A stretch of 64,000 nucleotides of DNA from NCBI RefSeq assembly GCF_024505145.1, contig NZ_JANIAA010000034.1, positions 1-64,000 of the forward strand, in the 5' to 3' direction. The translations under genes were made by a program, and so were the position numbers. The notes beneath the pieces are model-generated. The model ran no database searches. It had not been told where the DNA came from and saw nothing but the letters and a program-made list of their open reading frames with translations. This document shows positions 32,920-40,473 of the stretch, piece by piece (the stretch's first letter is position 1; each line of letters begins with the position of its first letter). This DNA is from Streptomyces rugosispiralis (GTDB lineage Bacteria > Actinomycetota > Actinomycetes > Streptomycetales > Streptomycetaceae).

Positions 32920-33055
32920 GCCCGCCTGACCGTACGTACCGGGCTGTCCTGGCCGTAGGTACCGGACCGCACCGGGCCCGCCTGGCCGTAGGTACCGGGC
33001 CCGCCTGGCCGTAGGTACCGGGCCCGTCCTGGCCGTGCGTACGCCCCCGCTTGCC
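32920..33055. repeat. Tandem 20-bp GCCTGGCCGTAGGTACCGGG repeats
   Basis: About five imperfect copies (GCCTGGCCGTAGGTACCGGG, with spacing variations) fill the gap after the thiolase stop. No terminator stem was recognised. Confidence 0.8.
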
Positions 33056-33088
33056 CCGGCCCCTCACGGGTGATCGGATGGGGAGCCG

Positions 33089-33781
33089 ATGAGCGACGAC
33101 CACGACGAGGCTGAGGCATTCCGCGCACTGCTGCGCGGCCTGCGCGTACCCCATGCGGGCGAGTTGCCCGTCTTCGACCCGGCCACGGCCCCGAACGCAC
33201 CGCTTCCGCTCTTCCGGCGGTGGCTGCGGGAGGCCGCAGAGGCTGGGGAACCCGGGCCGCACACCATGTCCCTGGCCACCGCGGGCGCCGAGTGCCGCCC
33301 GTCCCAGCGCACGGTGATGCTGCATGACGCCGATGAGCGCGGCTGGCACTTCGGCACCCATCGCACCAGCCGTAAGGGCCGAGAGCTGGCCGAGCGGCCG
33401 TACGCCTCGCTCGCGTTCCACTGGATGCGGTCGGGCCGTCAGGTGCGCGTCGGCGGGCGGGTCCGCGAGGCCGGACCGGAGGAGAGCGCGGCCGACCTGC
33501 GCGGCCGCTCCCCCGCGGCGCTCGCGGCGGCGCTGGCCGGGAGCGGACGGCAGAGCGAGGTACTCGGCTCGTACGAGGAGCTGCTACGGGCCTTCGAGGC
33601 GGCGTACGAACGGGCCGAACGCGAACCGGACGCGGCCGCCCCCACCTGGACCCTGTACGTCCTGGAGGCGGACGAGGTCGAGTTCTACCAGGAGGAGGCC
33701 CGGCGGCGGCACGTACGGGTCCGCTACCGCCGCGACCCCGGGGAGGCCGGCGGCTGGCGGCGGGAGCTGCTGTGGCCATGA
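33089..33781 (+). CDS. Pyridoxamine 5'-phosphate oxidase (PdxH)-like flavoprotein
   Basis: A 230-residue split-barrel flavoenzyme. It aligns by eye with PNPOx/PdxH: PFELFRRWLREA-like PLPLFRRWLREAAEAGEPGPHTMSLAT, then PSQRTVMLHDADERGWHFGTH, SRKGRELAERPYASLAFHW and the C-terminal E(V)EFYQ..RRHVRVRYRR that forms the FMN/substrate end in PdxH. It could make pyridoxal phosphate or act on another amine or use F420. GGGGAG two bases before the ATG is close. It is downstream of the thiolase on the same strand but separated by repeats. Confidence 0.8.
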   Translation: MSDDHDEAEAFRALLRGLRVPHAGELPVFDPATAPNAPLPLFRRWLREAAEAGEPGPHTMSLATAGAECRPSQRTVMLHDADERGWHFGTHRTSRKGRELAERPYASLAFHWMRSGRQVRVGGRVREAGPEESAADLRGRSPAALAAALAGSGRQSEVLGSYEELLRAFEAAYERAEREPDAAAPTWTLYVLEADEVEFYQEEARRRHVRVRYRRDPGEAGGWRRELLWP

Positions 33782-33860
33782 CGGCGGCGCGGCCGTACGG
33801 CGACGGCCGTAAGGCGCGCACCACCCAACAAGACGACCGTAAGGCGGCCACGCCGCAAGG

Positions 33861-34355
33861 CTAGGCAGGCACCGGCCGGAAGACGGGAACGACCGGCACG
33901 CCCCCCTCGTCCCCCTCGTCCGCCTCGGCGGTCCCGGCAGCCTCGACCGCCTCACCCGCCCCGGCCCCCGCCGCCCGGAACGCCACCCGGAGCCGCATCC
34001 CCATCCGCGGCCCACTCTCCGGGACCTCGATGAGCTCGGTCATCATCCGCGGCCCCTCGGCGAGGTCGACGACGGCGGCGGTGTACGGGACGCGGGCGCC
34101 GAACGACGGCAGGTCGTTGCGGTGCACCACGGACCACGTATAGAGCGTCGCGGCGCCGCTCGCCTCCTCCCAGGCGACGTTCTCGCTCCAGCAGTACGGG
34201 CAGAACTCGCGCGGGTAGTGATGGGCCCGGCCGCACCCGCCGCAGCGCCGGATCAGCAGCCGACCCTCGGCGGCGGCGTCCCAATAGGGGCGGGTGAAGG
34301 CGTCGATCTCGGGCAGGTCGAAGCGCGGGGCGCCCGCGGACGGCGCCGGGCTCAC
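33861..34355 (-). CDS. DUF35 OB-fold/zinc-ribbon protein
   Basis: A 164-residue acyl-CoA-binding protein. Zinc ribbon CGGCG and CPYC (about 35-52), then an OB-fold with ATLYTWSVVHRN, PYTAAVVDLAEGP and RMGMRLRVAF. The C-terminal 35 residues are Ala/Gly/Glu-rich and end VPVFRPVPA. The GTG start at 34355 overlaps the DoxX stop (GTGA), a typical coupling with GGGGG eight bases upstream; an ATG at 34370 is possible but has only a 1-base spacing. It is a plausible partner of the thiolase-like protein at 31738. Confidence 0.85.
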   Translation of the reverse strand: MSPAPSAGAPRFDLPEIDAFTRPYWDAAAEGRLLIRRCGGCGRAHHYPREFCPYCWSENVAWEEASGAATLYTWSVVHRNDLPSFGARVPYTAAVVDLAEGPRMMTELIEVPESGPRMGMRLRVAFRAAGAGAGEAVEAAGTAEADEGDEGGVPVVPVFRPVPA

Positions 34356-34804
34356 AGGAACAGCCCCCATGCCCCGTCGAGCGACCAGGTCTGCCAGCTC
34401 ATGCCGAAGAGCCCGACCACGGAGATCAGCACCATCATCGAGTTCTGCCCCTGCTCCGCCCAGTCGTGGATCATGAGCAGGAAATAGAGCAGATTGAGCA
34501 CGATCGCGCCGATCAGGGCGATGGGGGTCAGAAAGCCGAGCGTCAGCCCGAGGCCGAGGGCGAGTTCGGCGTAGACGACGACATACGCCATGACCTTGGG
34601 GCGGGGTGTGACCACCGCGTCGAAGCCGCCGCGGACGAACGCCCAGCGGTGCTTGGCGGCCACGCCCACCGCCCAGCCGATGCCGGTGCCGCGCTCGAAC
34701 CAGTCCTTCTTGTTCTTGTGCCGCCAGCTCTCGAGCCACCACAGGCCGAGTCCGATGCGCAGCACGGCCAGCCATTCGGCCCCGTCGAGCCCGATCGTCC
34801 GCAT
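34352..34804 (-). CDS. DoxX-family integral membrane protein
   Basis: A 150-residue membrane protein. Start MRTIGLDGAEW; an Arg/Lys-rich loop (WRHKNKKDWFERG) follows the first helix. Then VMAYVVVYAELALGLGLTLGFLTPIALIGAIVLNL and MMVLISVVGLFG form three more helices. The HDW near the third helix and 'AELALGLGL' are characteristic of DoxX/DoxD-type four-helix proteins. Some are quinone-linked; others support sulfur or redox stress functions. It heads a two-gene operon with DUF35 under the operator at 34834-34850. Confidence 0.8.
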   Translation of the reverse strand: MRTIGLDGAEWLAVLRIGLGLWWLESWRHKNKKDWFERGTGIGWAVGVAAKHRWAFVRGGFDAVVTPRPKVMAYVVVYAELALGLGLTLGFLTPIALIGAIVLNLLYFLLMIHDWAEQGQNSMMVLISVVGLFGMSWQTWSLDGAWGLFL

Positions 34805-34833
34805 CGTCCCCCAACCCCTCCCGTCCCAGCAAA

Positions 34834-34850
34834 TCTGACGGTACGTCAGT
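34834..34850. promoter_or_regulatory. TCTGAYGG-type operator (site 7)
   Basis: TCTGACGGTACGTCAGT lies 30 bases before the DoxX start. On the minus strand it contains TACCGTCAGATT, identical to the -10 region of the thiolase promoter at 31725. Confidence 0.7.
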
Positions 34851-34978
34851 TTCACGGCCGGGCGCGGCCCGCGCAAGGGGTCGCACCGGAGGAACAAAAA
34901 CCGACGGGACACCGCGGCGACTGGCGACGGTCCGGCGTCGACCGACCGTGACCTCTCCGCAACCCATCCGGAATCACT

Positions 34979-35023
34979 TTGACCGGTTGTTTGACCGAAA
35001 CCCGTCAAATACCCGACTACGCT
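34979..35023 (+). promoter_or_regulatory. Promoter with TTTGAC-N8-GTCAAA inverted repeat
   Basis: TTTGAC (34990-34995) and GTCAAA (35004-35009) form an inverted repeat with an 8-base spacer; TTTGACCG also occurs at 34979-34986 as a direct repeat. TACGCT (35018-35023) ends 7 bases before the ATG at 35031, indicating a leaderless mRNA. The site differs from the TCTGAYGG operators. Confidence 0.55.
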
Positions 35024-35030
35024 CACCCGC

Positions 35031-36185
35031 ATGGCCGACCGCTCCCCCGAGAAGTCCTCACCCGTCTATGTGATCGGCGGCGGACCGGGCGGACTCGCCG
35101 CCGCCGCCGCGCTCAGCCACCACGGGATCCACGCCGTCGTCCTGGAGAAGTCCGACGCGGTCGCCGCGTCCTGGCGGAACCACTACGACCGGCTGCATCT
35201 GCACACCACGCGCAGACTCTCCGCGCTCCCCGGGCTGCCGATCCCCCGGTCCTACGGACGGTGGGTCGGGCGCGACGACGTGGTGCGCTATCTGGAGCGC
35301 TACGTCGAGCACCACCGGCTGGACGTCGTCACCGGCGTCGAGGTCTCCCGCATCGACCGGTCGTCCGACGACACGGAGTGGGTACTGCGCGCCACGGGCG
35401 GCCGTGCGCTGTCCTCGCCCGTGGTCGTCGTCGCGACGGGCTTCAACCACACCCCGCGGCTGCCGGACTGGCCGGGCCGGGCCGGCTACACCGGTGAGTT
35501 GCTGCACGCCGCCCACTACCGCAACGCCCGCCCCTTCGAGGGCCGTGACGTCCTGGTGGTCGGCGTCGGCAACACCGGCGCCGAGATCGCGGTCGACCTG
35601 GTCGAGGGCGGCGCGGCCCGGGTGCGACTGGCGATCCGCACCGTGCCGCACATCCTGCGCCGCTCGACGGCCGGGTGGCCCGCACAGGCCACCGGCATCC
35701 TGGTGCGCAGGCTGCCGCGGCGCGCGGTGGACCGGGCGGCACGGGTGATGTGCCGGGTGAGCATGCCGGATCTGACCGAGCACGGCCTGCCCTGGCCCGA
35801 CACCGGGCTCTACACCCGCGTACGGGAGGGCGCGATCCCGGTCCAGGACGTGGGGCTGGTCGACGCGGTACGGACGGGACGGGTGGAGGTGGTCTCGGCG
35901 GTGGACTCCTTCGAGCTGGACAAGGTGACCCTGGCCGACGGCTCGCGGATCAGCCCCGAGGTGGTGATCGCCGCGACCGGCTACCGGCGCGGCCTGGAGG
36001 AACTGGTCGGCCATCTGGGCGTGCTCGACGACCGCGGCCGCCCCCTCCCCCACGGCCGGCGGACCCTGAAGGGCGCGCCGGGACTGCACTTCACGGGCTA
36101 TACGAACCCGATCAGCGGGATGCTGCGCGAGCTGGCCATCGACGCCCGGAAGATCGCCAAGACGGTCGCCCGCACGACGGCATGA
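35031..36185 (+). CDS. Flavin-containing monooxygenase-like FAD protein
   Basis: A 384-residue two-dinucleotide-domain flavoprotein. FAD motif GGGPGG (about 14-19), LHLHTTRR, the NADPH motif GVGNTG (about 182-187) and the two ATGF/ATGY signals (VVATGFNHTP, IAATGYRRG) are visible. The order matches FMO/YUCCA-type N- or C-hydroxylases and Baeyer-Villiger relatives; the BVMO fingerprint is not seen. The product is soluble. It starts without a ribosome site. It sits between regulon operons but has its own operator type, so it may be regulated separately. Confidence 0.85.
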   Translation: MADRSPEKSSPVYVIGGGPGGLAAAAALSHHGIHAVVLEKSDAVAASWRNHYDRLHLHTTRRLSALPGLPIPRSYGRWVGRDDVVRYLERYVEHHRLDVVTGVEVSRIDRSSDDTEWVLRATGGRALSSPVVVVATGFNHTPRLPDWPGRAGYTGELLHAAHYRNARPFEGRDVLVVGVGNTGAEIAVDLVEGGAARVRLAIRTVPHILRRSTAGWPAQATGILVRRLPRRAVDRAARVMCRVSMPDLTEHGLPWPDTGLYTRVREGAIPVQDVGLVDAVRTGRVEVVSAVDSFELDKVTLADGSRISPEVVIAATGYRRGLEELVGHLGVLDDRGRPLPHGRRTLKGAPGLHFTGYTNPISGMLRELAIDARKIAKTVARTTA

Positions 36186-36257
36186 CGGCGGGGCGGGGCG
36201 CGCCGCGATTCCACCGGCCCCGCCGTCACCCTGCGTGTTCCCCGCGCCCCGAGCATT

Positions 36258-36314
36258 CCTGACAGGCCGTCAGTTCAGTAACCTGACTACTGGGTAATGT
36301 GACTTGGCGTCAGG
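36258..36314 (+). promoter_or_regulatory. TCTGAYGG-type operator pair (site 8)
   Basis: CCTGACAGGCCGTCAGT (36258-36274) matches the family; a weaker TGTGACTTGGCGTCAGG (36298-36314) lies 40 bases away, with CTGACTACTGGGTAATGT between them (TAATGT as a possible -10 at 36295-36300). It precedes the NDP-forming acyl-CoA synthetase operon. Confidence 0.55.
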
Positions 36315-36391
36315 TTTGCTGCGGCGGCCGGTGCCGAATCCCCTGGTCACGTACCCGGTTATTGGCCAACGAGCAGGAGTGGCGGATACCG

Positions 36392-38641
36392 ATGCTTGGA
36401 TCGACCTACGGCACCCTGACCACCAACTCCCGTCATGCCCGCGCCGTCGCCTGCGGACAGGCCCCCGGCCCCGCCGTGCACGCCCACAGCGGGGCCGCGG
36501 CGCGCGGGACCGCCGAAGGCGTCGACGACGTGGACGTCAGCGGGCGCCCGCTGCACTCCGCCGTCCCCGATCTGGACCGCTTCTTCCATCCCGAGTCGGT
36601 GGCCCTCATCGGCGCCTCCGACGCGGACGGCCGCCCCAACACCGGTATCACCCGCCAGCTCCTGGCCTGGGCCGAACGCGTCGGCGCCCGGCTGCACCCC
36701 GTACATCCCTCCCGTCCCGCCGTCTTCGGCATTCCGTGCGTACCGTCCGTGGCCGCGCTGCCCGAACCCGTCGACCTCGCCGTCCTCCTCGTCCGCGATC
36801 CGCTCCCGGTGATCGAGGAACTCGACGGGAGCAAGGTGAGGTTCGCCGTCGTCTTCGCCTCCGGCTTCGCCGAGACCGGCCCCGAGGGCGCCGCCGCGCA
36901 GGCCCGGCTGGCCGCCGCGGCCCGCGGCGCCGGGCTGCGGCTGCTCGGCCCCAACACCAACCTCAACGCCTTCGAGAAGTTCCGCGACGACCTCGACGGG
37001 CCCGCCATCGCCCTCATCACCCAGTCAGGCCACCAGGGCCGCCCGGTCTTCACCCTCCAGGAACTCGGCATCCGGCTCAGCCACTGGGCCCCGACCGGCA
37101 ACGAGGCCGATCTGGAGACCTCCGACTTCATCTCCTACTTCGCCACCCGGCCCGAAGTCGGCGCCATCGCCCTGTACGCGGAGGGGCTGAAGGACGGCCG
37201 CGGCTTCCTCCTCGCCGCCGACCGGGCCGCCCGCGCCAAGGTGCCCGTCGTCGCCGTGAAGGTCGGCCGCACCGAGACCGGCGCCCGCACGGCCGCCTCC
37301 CACACCGGCAAGCTGACCGGCTCGGACGCGGTGGTGGACGCGGCCATGCGGCAGTTCGGGGTGATCCGCGTGGACGGCCTGGACGAGCTGCAGGACACGG
37401 CGGCGCTCCTCGCCCGCGCCCGGCCGCCGCTCGCCGAGGGCGTCGTGGTGTATTCGATCTCCGGGGGCACCGGGGCCCACTTCGCCGACCTCGCCACCGC
37501 GGCGGGCCTCACCCTGCCCGCCCTCTCCCCCGAGAAGCAGACCGAACTCCACCAGTGGATACCCGGCGATCTCAGCGTCGCCAACCCGGTGGACAACGGC
37601 GGCCATCCGGTGGGCGACTGGCGCGGCCGCAAGATCATCGACGCGATCCTCGCCGATCCCTCCGTGGGCGTGCTGATCTGCCCGATCACCGGCCCCTTCC
37701 CGCCCATGAGCGACAAGCTGGCGCAGGACCTGGTGGACGCGGCGGAGCAGACGGACAAGCTGGTGTGCGTGGTGTGGGGCTCGCCGGTCGGCACCGAGGA
37801 CGCCTACCGCACCACCCTGCTGGGCTCCTCCCGCGTGGCCACCTTCCGGACCTTCGCCAACTGCATCACCGCCGTGCGCGCCTATCTGGGGCACCACCGC
37901 TTCACCGCCTCCTACCGCTCCCCCTTCGAGGACGCCCCGCGCACGCCGTCCCCCTCCCTTCGCAAGGTGCGCGATCTGCTGCGCCCAGGAGACCGCCTGA
38001 GCGAGCACGCGGCGAAACAGCTGCTGCGGGCGTACGGCATCCGGGTGCCGCGCGAGCAGTTGGTGACCAGCGCGGCCGCTGCCGTCCGCGCCGCCGGGCT
38101 CGTCGGCTACCCCGTGGTCATGAAGGCGTCCGCGCCGCAGCTCGCCCACAAGACCGAGCTGGGGCTGGTCCGGCTGGGGCTGACCTCGGCCAGCCAGGTC
38201 CGTGACACCTATCGGGAGCTCACCGACATCGCCCGCTACGAGGGCGTCGAGCTGGACGGGGTGCTGGTCTGTCAGATGGTCGAGCGCGGGGTGGAGATGG
38301 TGGTCGGCATGAGCCAGGACCCCCTCTTCGGACCGACCGTGACGGTCGGAATAGGGGGCGTGCTCGTCGAGGTCCTCCGTGACGCTGCCGTACGCGTCCC
38401 CCCGTTCGGCGAGGACCAGGCGCGTGCGATGCTCGCCGAACTGCGCGGCCGAGCCCTCCTCGACGGTGTGCGCGGCGCTCCCCCCGCCGATGTGGACGCT
38501 CTCGTCGAAGTCGTGCTGCGGGTCCAGCGCATGGCCCTGGAGCTCGGGGACCACCTCGCCGAACTGGACGTCAATCCGCTGATGGTGCTGGAACGCGGCC
38601 AAGGTGCCGTGGCACTGGACGCCCTGGCGATCTGCCGCTGA
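36392..38641 (+). CDS. ADP/NDP-forming acyl-CoA synthetase (acetate-CoA ligase family)
   Basis: A 749-residue fusion of the two subunits found apart in other members. Residues about 60-190 form a CoA-binding Rossmann domain (DRFFHPESVALIGASD). The middle contains two CoA-ligase (flavodoxin-like) domains with ALITQSGHQG and the phosphohistidine segment VGRTETGARTAASHTGKLTG. The C-terminal ATP-grasp part has GYPVVMKASAPQLAHKTELG and VDLNPL-like LDVNPLMVL. It converts an acid, ATP and CoA to acyl-CoA plus ADP. The ATG at 36392 has GGAG 12 bases upstream; the earlier in-frame GTG at 36299 lies inside the operator. It is followed by an enoyl-CoA hydratase and a flavin reductase. Confidence 0.85.
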   Translation: MLGSTYGTLTTNSRHARAVACGQAPGPAVHAHSGAAARGTAEGVDDVDVSGRPLHSAVPDLDRFFHPESVALIGASDADGRPNTGITRQLLAWAERVGARLHPVHPSRPAVFGIPCVPSVAALPEPVDLAVLLVRDPLPVIEELDGSKVRFAVVFASGFAETGPEGAAAQARLAAAARGAGLRLLGPNTNLNAFEKFRDDLDGPAIALITQSGHQGRPVFTLQELGIRLSHWAPTGNEADLETSDFISYFATRPEVGAIALYAEGLKDGRGFLLAADRAARAKVPVVAVKVGRTETGARTAASHTGKLTGSDAVVDAAMRQFGVIRVDGLDELQDTAALLARARPPLAEGVVVYSISGGTGAHFADLATAAGLTLPALSPEKQTELHQWIPGDLSVANPVDNGGHPVGDWRGRKIIDAILADPSVGVLICPITGPFPPMSDKLAQDLVDAAEQTDKLVCVVWGSPVGTEDAYRTTLLGSSRVATFRTFANCITAVRAYLGHHRFTASYRSPFEDAPRTPSPSLRKVRDLLRPGDRLSEHAAKQLLRAYGIRVPREQLVTSAAAAVRAAGLVGYPVVMKASAPQLAHKTELGLVRLGLTSASQVRDTYRELTDIARYEGVELDGVLVCQMVERGVEMVVGMSQDPLFGPTVTVGIGGVLVEVLRDAAVRVPPFGEDQARAMLAELRGRALLDGVRGAPPADVDALVEVVLRVQRMALELGDHLAELDVNPLMVLERGQGAVALDALAICR

Positions 38642-38657
38642 CGCATGGAGCGTTACC

Positions 38658-39473
38658 ATGACCTCTTCCCCCCTTGAAGATTCACGTGACTCCGTTCTAC
38701 GGCACACCACTGACAACGGCGTCTCGTGGATTACGCTCAACCGACCCACGGCGATGAACGCCATCACCCCTGACCAGCGAGAACAGCTGATTTCTCGGCT
38801 GGACCAGGCCTCCGCGGACCCGGCCGTCCGGGCCGTCGTGCTGACCGCCACCGGCAAGGGCTTCTGCGCGGGAGCGGATCTGCGCGGCGCCCCGGACGGG
38901 GCGGAACGGATCGCGGGCGATGTCGCCCGGCTGATCCGCGGTGGCGCGCAGCGGCTCATCGCCGCCGTCCTCGACTGCGAGAAGCCGGTGATCGCCGCCG
39001 TCAACGGCACCGCGGCCGGGCTCGGCGCCCATCTGGCCCTCGCCTGCGATCTGGTGCTGGCCGCCGAATCGGCCGTCTTCATCGAGGTGTTCATCCGCCG
39101 CGGTCTGGTCCCCGACGGAGGTGGTGCGTATCTCCTCCCCCGGCTGATCGGCCCGCAACGCGCGAAGGAGCTGATGTTCTTCGGCGACGCGCTGCCCGCC
39201 GCCGAGGCCGAGCGGCTGGGGCTGGTCAACCGGGTCGTCCCGGACGACGATCTGGCCAAGACCGCCCGCGCCTGGGCGGAGCGCCTCGCCGCCGGTCCCA
39301 CCCGCGCCCTGGCCCTCACCAAGGCGCTGGTGAACGCCTCCCTGGAGGCCGACCGCCCGGCCGCGTTCGCCGCCGAGGCGGCGGCGCAGGAGATCAACAT
39401 GACCACGGCCGACGCGCAGGAGGGCGTCCGCGCGTTCATCGAGCGCCGGCCACCTGGGTACCGAGGCCGCTGA
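38658..39473 (+). CDS. Enoyl-CoA hydratase/isomerase
   Basis: A 271-residue crotonase-fold enzyme. WITLNRPTAMNAI, the oxyanion-hole segments FCAGADLRG and AAVNGTAAGLGAHLALACDLV, then EVFIRRGLVPDGGGAYLLPRLIG, which places an acidic residue near the usual catalytic Glu, and the C-terminal FAAEAAAQEINMTTADAQEGVRAFIERRPP. It should hydrate or isomerise an enoyl-CoA. GGAG lies 7 bases before the ATG; 16 bases separate it from the synthetase, so they share an operon. Confidence 0.88.
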   Translation: MTSSPLEDSRDSVLRHTTDNGVSWITLNRPTAMNAITPDQREQLISRLDQASADPAVRAVVLTATGKGFCAGADLRGAPDGAERIAGDVARLIRGGAQRLIAAVLDCEKPVIAAVNGTAAGLGAHLALACDLVLAAESAVFIEVFIRRGLVPDGGGAYLLPRLIGPQRAKELMFFGDALPAAEAERLGLVNRVVPDDDLAKTARAWAERLAAGPTRALALTKALVNASLEADRPAAFAAEAAAQEINMTTADAQEGVRAFIERRPPGYRGR

Positions 39474-39545
39474 GGCCACTGAGGCTGCTGAAGCCACTGA
39501 GACTGCTGAGGGCCACTGAGACTGCTGAAGCCGCTGAGGAACCGC
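39470..39545 (+). repeat. ACTGAGRCTGCTGARGCC tandem repeats
   Basis: Five or so imperfect 12-18-base units made of CTGAGGC, CTGCTGA and GCCACTGAG fill the space between the hydratase and the flavin reductase. They carry no obvious promoter. Confidence 0.75.
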
Positions 39546-39607
39546 GCTGTCAGGGAATCCGAGAAAGCACTGAAGAAACCCGAGCAAGCCAGAAAGGGGG
39601 ACGGGCC

Positions 39608-40243
39608 ATGATGGGACACGCCGGTATGGCCGCAACCGCCGTCCGCTACCTCCGGGCGGTCGGCTCGCCGACCGCCTCCGTACGACCGGTCGATCCACTG
39701 CCCCCGCCGGAGCTGCGCTGTGTGCGCGCCGATGAGCGGCCCCCGGTCGACCCGGCCGAATTCCGCCGGGTGCTGGGCAACTTCGCCAGCGGGGTCACCG
39801 TGATCGCCACTGTCGACGAGAACGGACCGGCCGGTTTCGCCTGCCAGTCCTTCGCCTCGCTGTCGCTGGACCCGCCGCTGATCGCCTTCATGGTCGCCCG
39901 CACCTCCACGTCCTGGCCGCGCATCGCCCGCGCGGGCGTCTTCTGCGTCAACGTCCTGGGCGCGCACCAGGGCGAGCTGTGCCGCTCCTTCGCGGTCAGC
40001 GGGTCCCGGCGCCCCGACAAATTCGCGGGCGTCCGCTACGAGGCGTCCCCGGTCACCGGCTCACCGCGGCTCGCGGACGTCCCGGCGTGGATCGACTGCG
40101 CGGTCCACGCCGTGCACACGGGCGGCGACCACCTGGTCGTGGTGGGCCGCGTCCGGGCGCTGGGCACGGACGAGTCGGCGGCGCGATCGGGGCCGCTGCT
40201 CTTCCACCGGGGCTCGTTCGGGGAGTTCACGGCGTTTCCCTGA
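39608..40243 (+). CDS. Flavin reductase-like (DIM6/HsaB-type) protein
   Basis: A 211-residue protein; after about 40 Pro-rich residues comes the flavin-reductase-like domain: FRRVLGNFASGVTVIATVDENGPAGFACQSFASLSLDPPLIAFMVARTSTSWPRI, FCVNVLG, and LLFHRGSFGEF. This is the reductase component of two-component flavin monooxygenases such as HsaAB. No dedicated oxygenase of that type is adjacent; the LLM enzymes or the acyl-CoA dehydrogenase-like genes could receive reduced flavin. AGGGGG lies 8 bases before the ATG. It ends the synthetase-hydratase operon. Confidence 0.85.
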   Translation: MMGHAGMAATAVRYLRAVGSPTASVRPVDPLPPPELRCVRADERPPVDPAEFRRVLGNFASGVTVIATVDENGPAGFACQSFASLSLDPPLIAFMVARTSTSWPRIARAGVFCVNVLGAHQGELCRSFAVSGSRRPDKFAGVRYEASPVTGSPRLADVPAWIDCAVHAVHTGGDHLVVVGRVRALGTDESAARSGPLLFHRGSFGEFTAFP

Positions 40244-40270
40244 GCCGCCCGCATCCGTAAGCTGCCGCAC

Positions 40271-40382
40271 CCGTACACCCTAACGGCCCGCATCCGTAAG
40301 CCCGCGCGCCCCGCCTCCGTACACCCTCACGGCCCGTCTCCGTAAGCCCGCGCGGCCTTACCGGGGGCTGGGGCGGAGCCCC
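40271..40382. repeat. 46-bp-period repeats and a GC hairpin between convergent genes
   Basis: A 38-base block with CCGTACACCC, ACGGCCCG and CCGTAAGCCCGCGCG occurs at 40271-40308 and 40317-40354 (46-base period). GGGGCT and AGCCCC then form a hairpin at 40364-40382, and GCGGC/GCCGC follows. The zone lies between the flavin reductase and the MFS gene and probably ends both transcripts. Confidence 0.7.
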
Positions 40383-40473
40383 GCACGCGGCGGAGCCGCA
40401 TATCGTCAGGTGCCGGGAAGGAGCGGGAGGGGAGGGGAACAGCCCGCCGCGGGCGGCAAGGTCCGTCGGCCCC

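Noticed and set aside
32920..33055. CRISPR-like repeat array
   Set aside because: Units are directly tandem without unique spacers and no cas gene is near; same for the other tandem arrays.
37025..39967. 980-residue minus-strand frame opposite the synthetase and hydratase
   Set aside because: Shadow frame; the plus strand holds conserved CoA-ligase and crotonase motifs.
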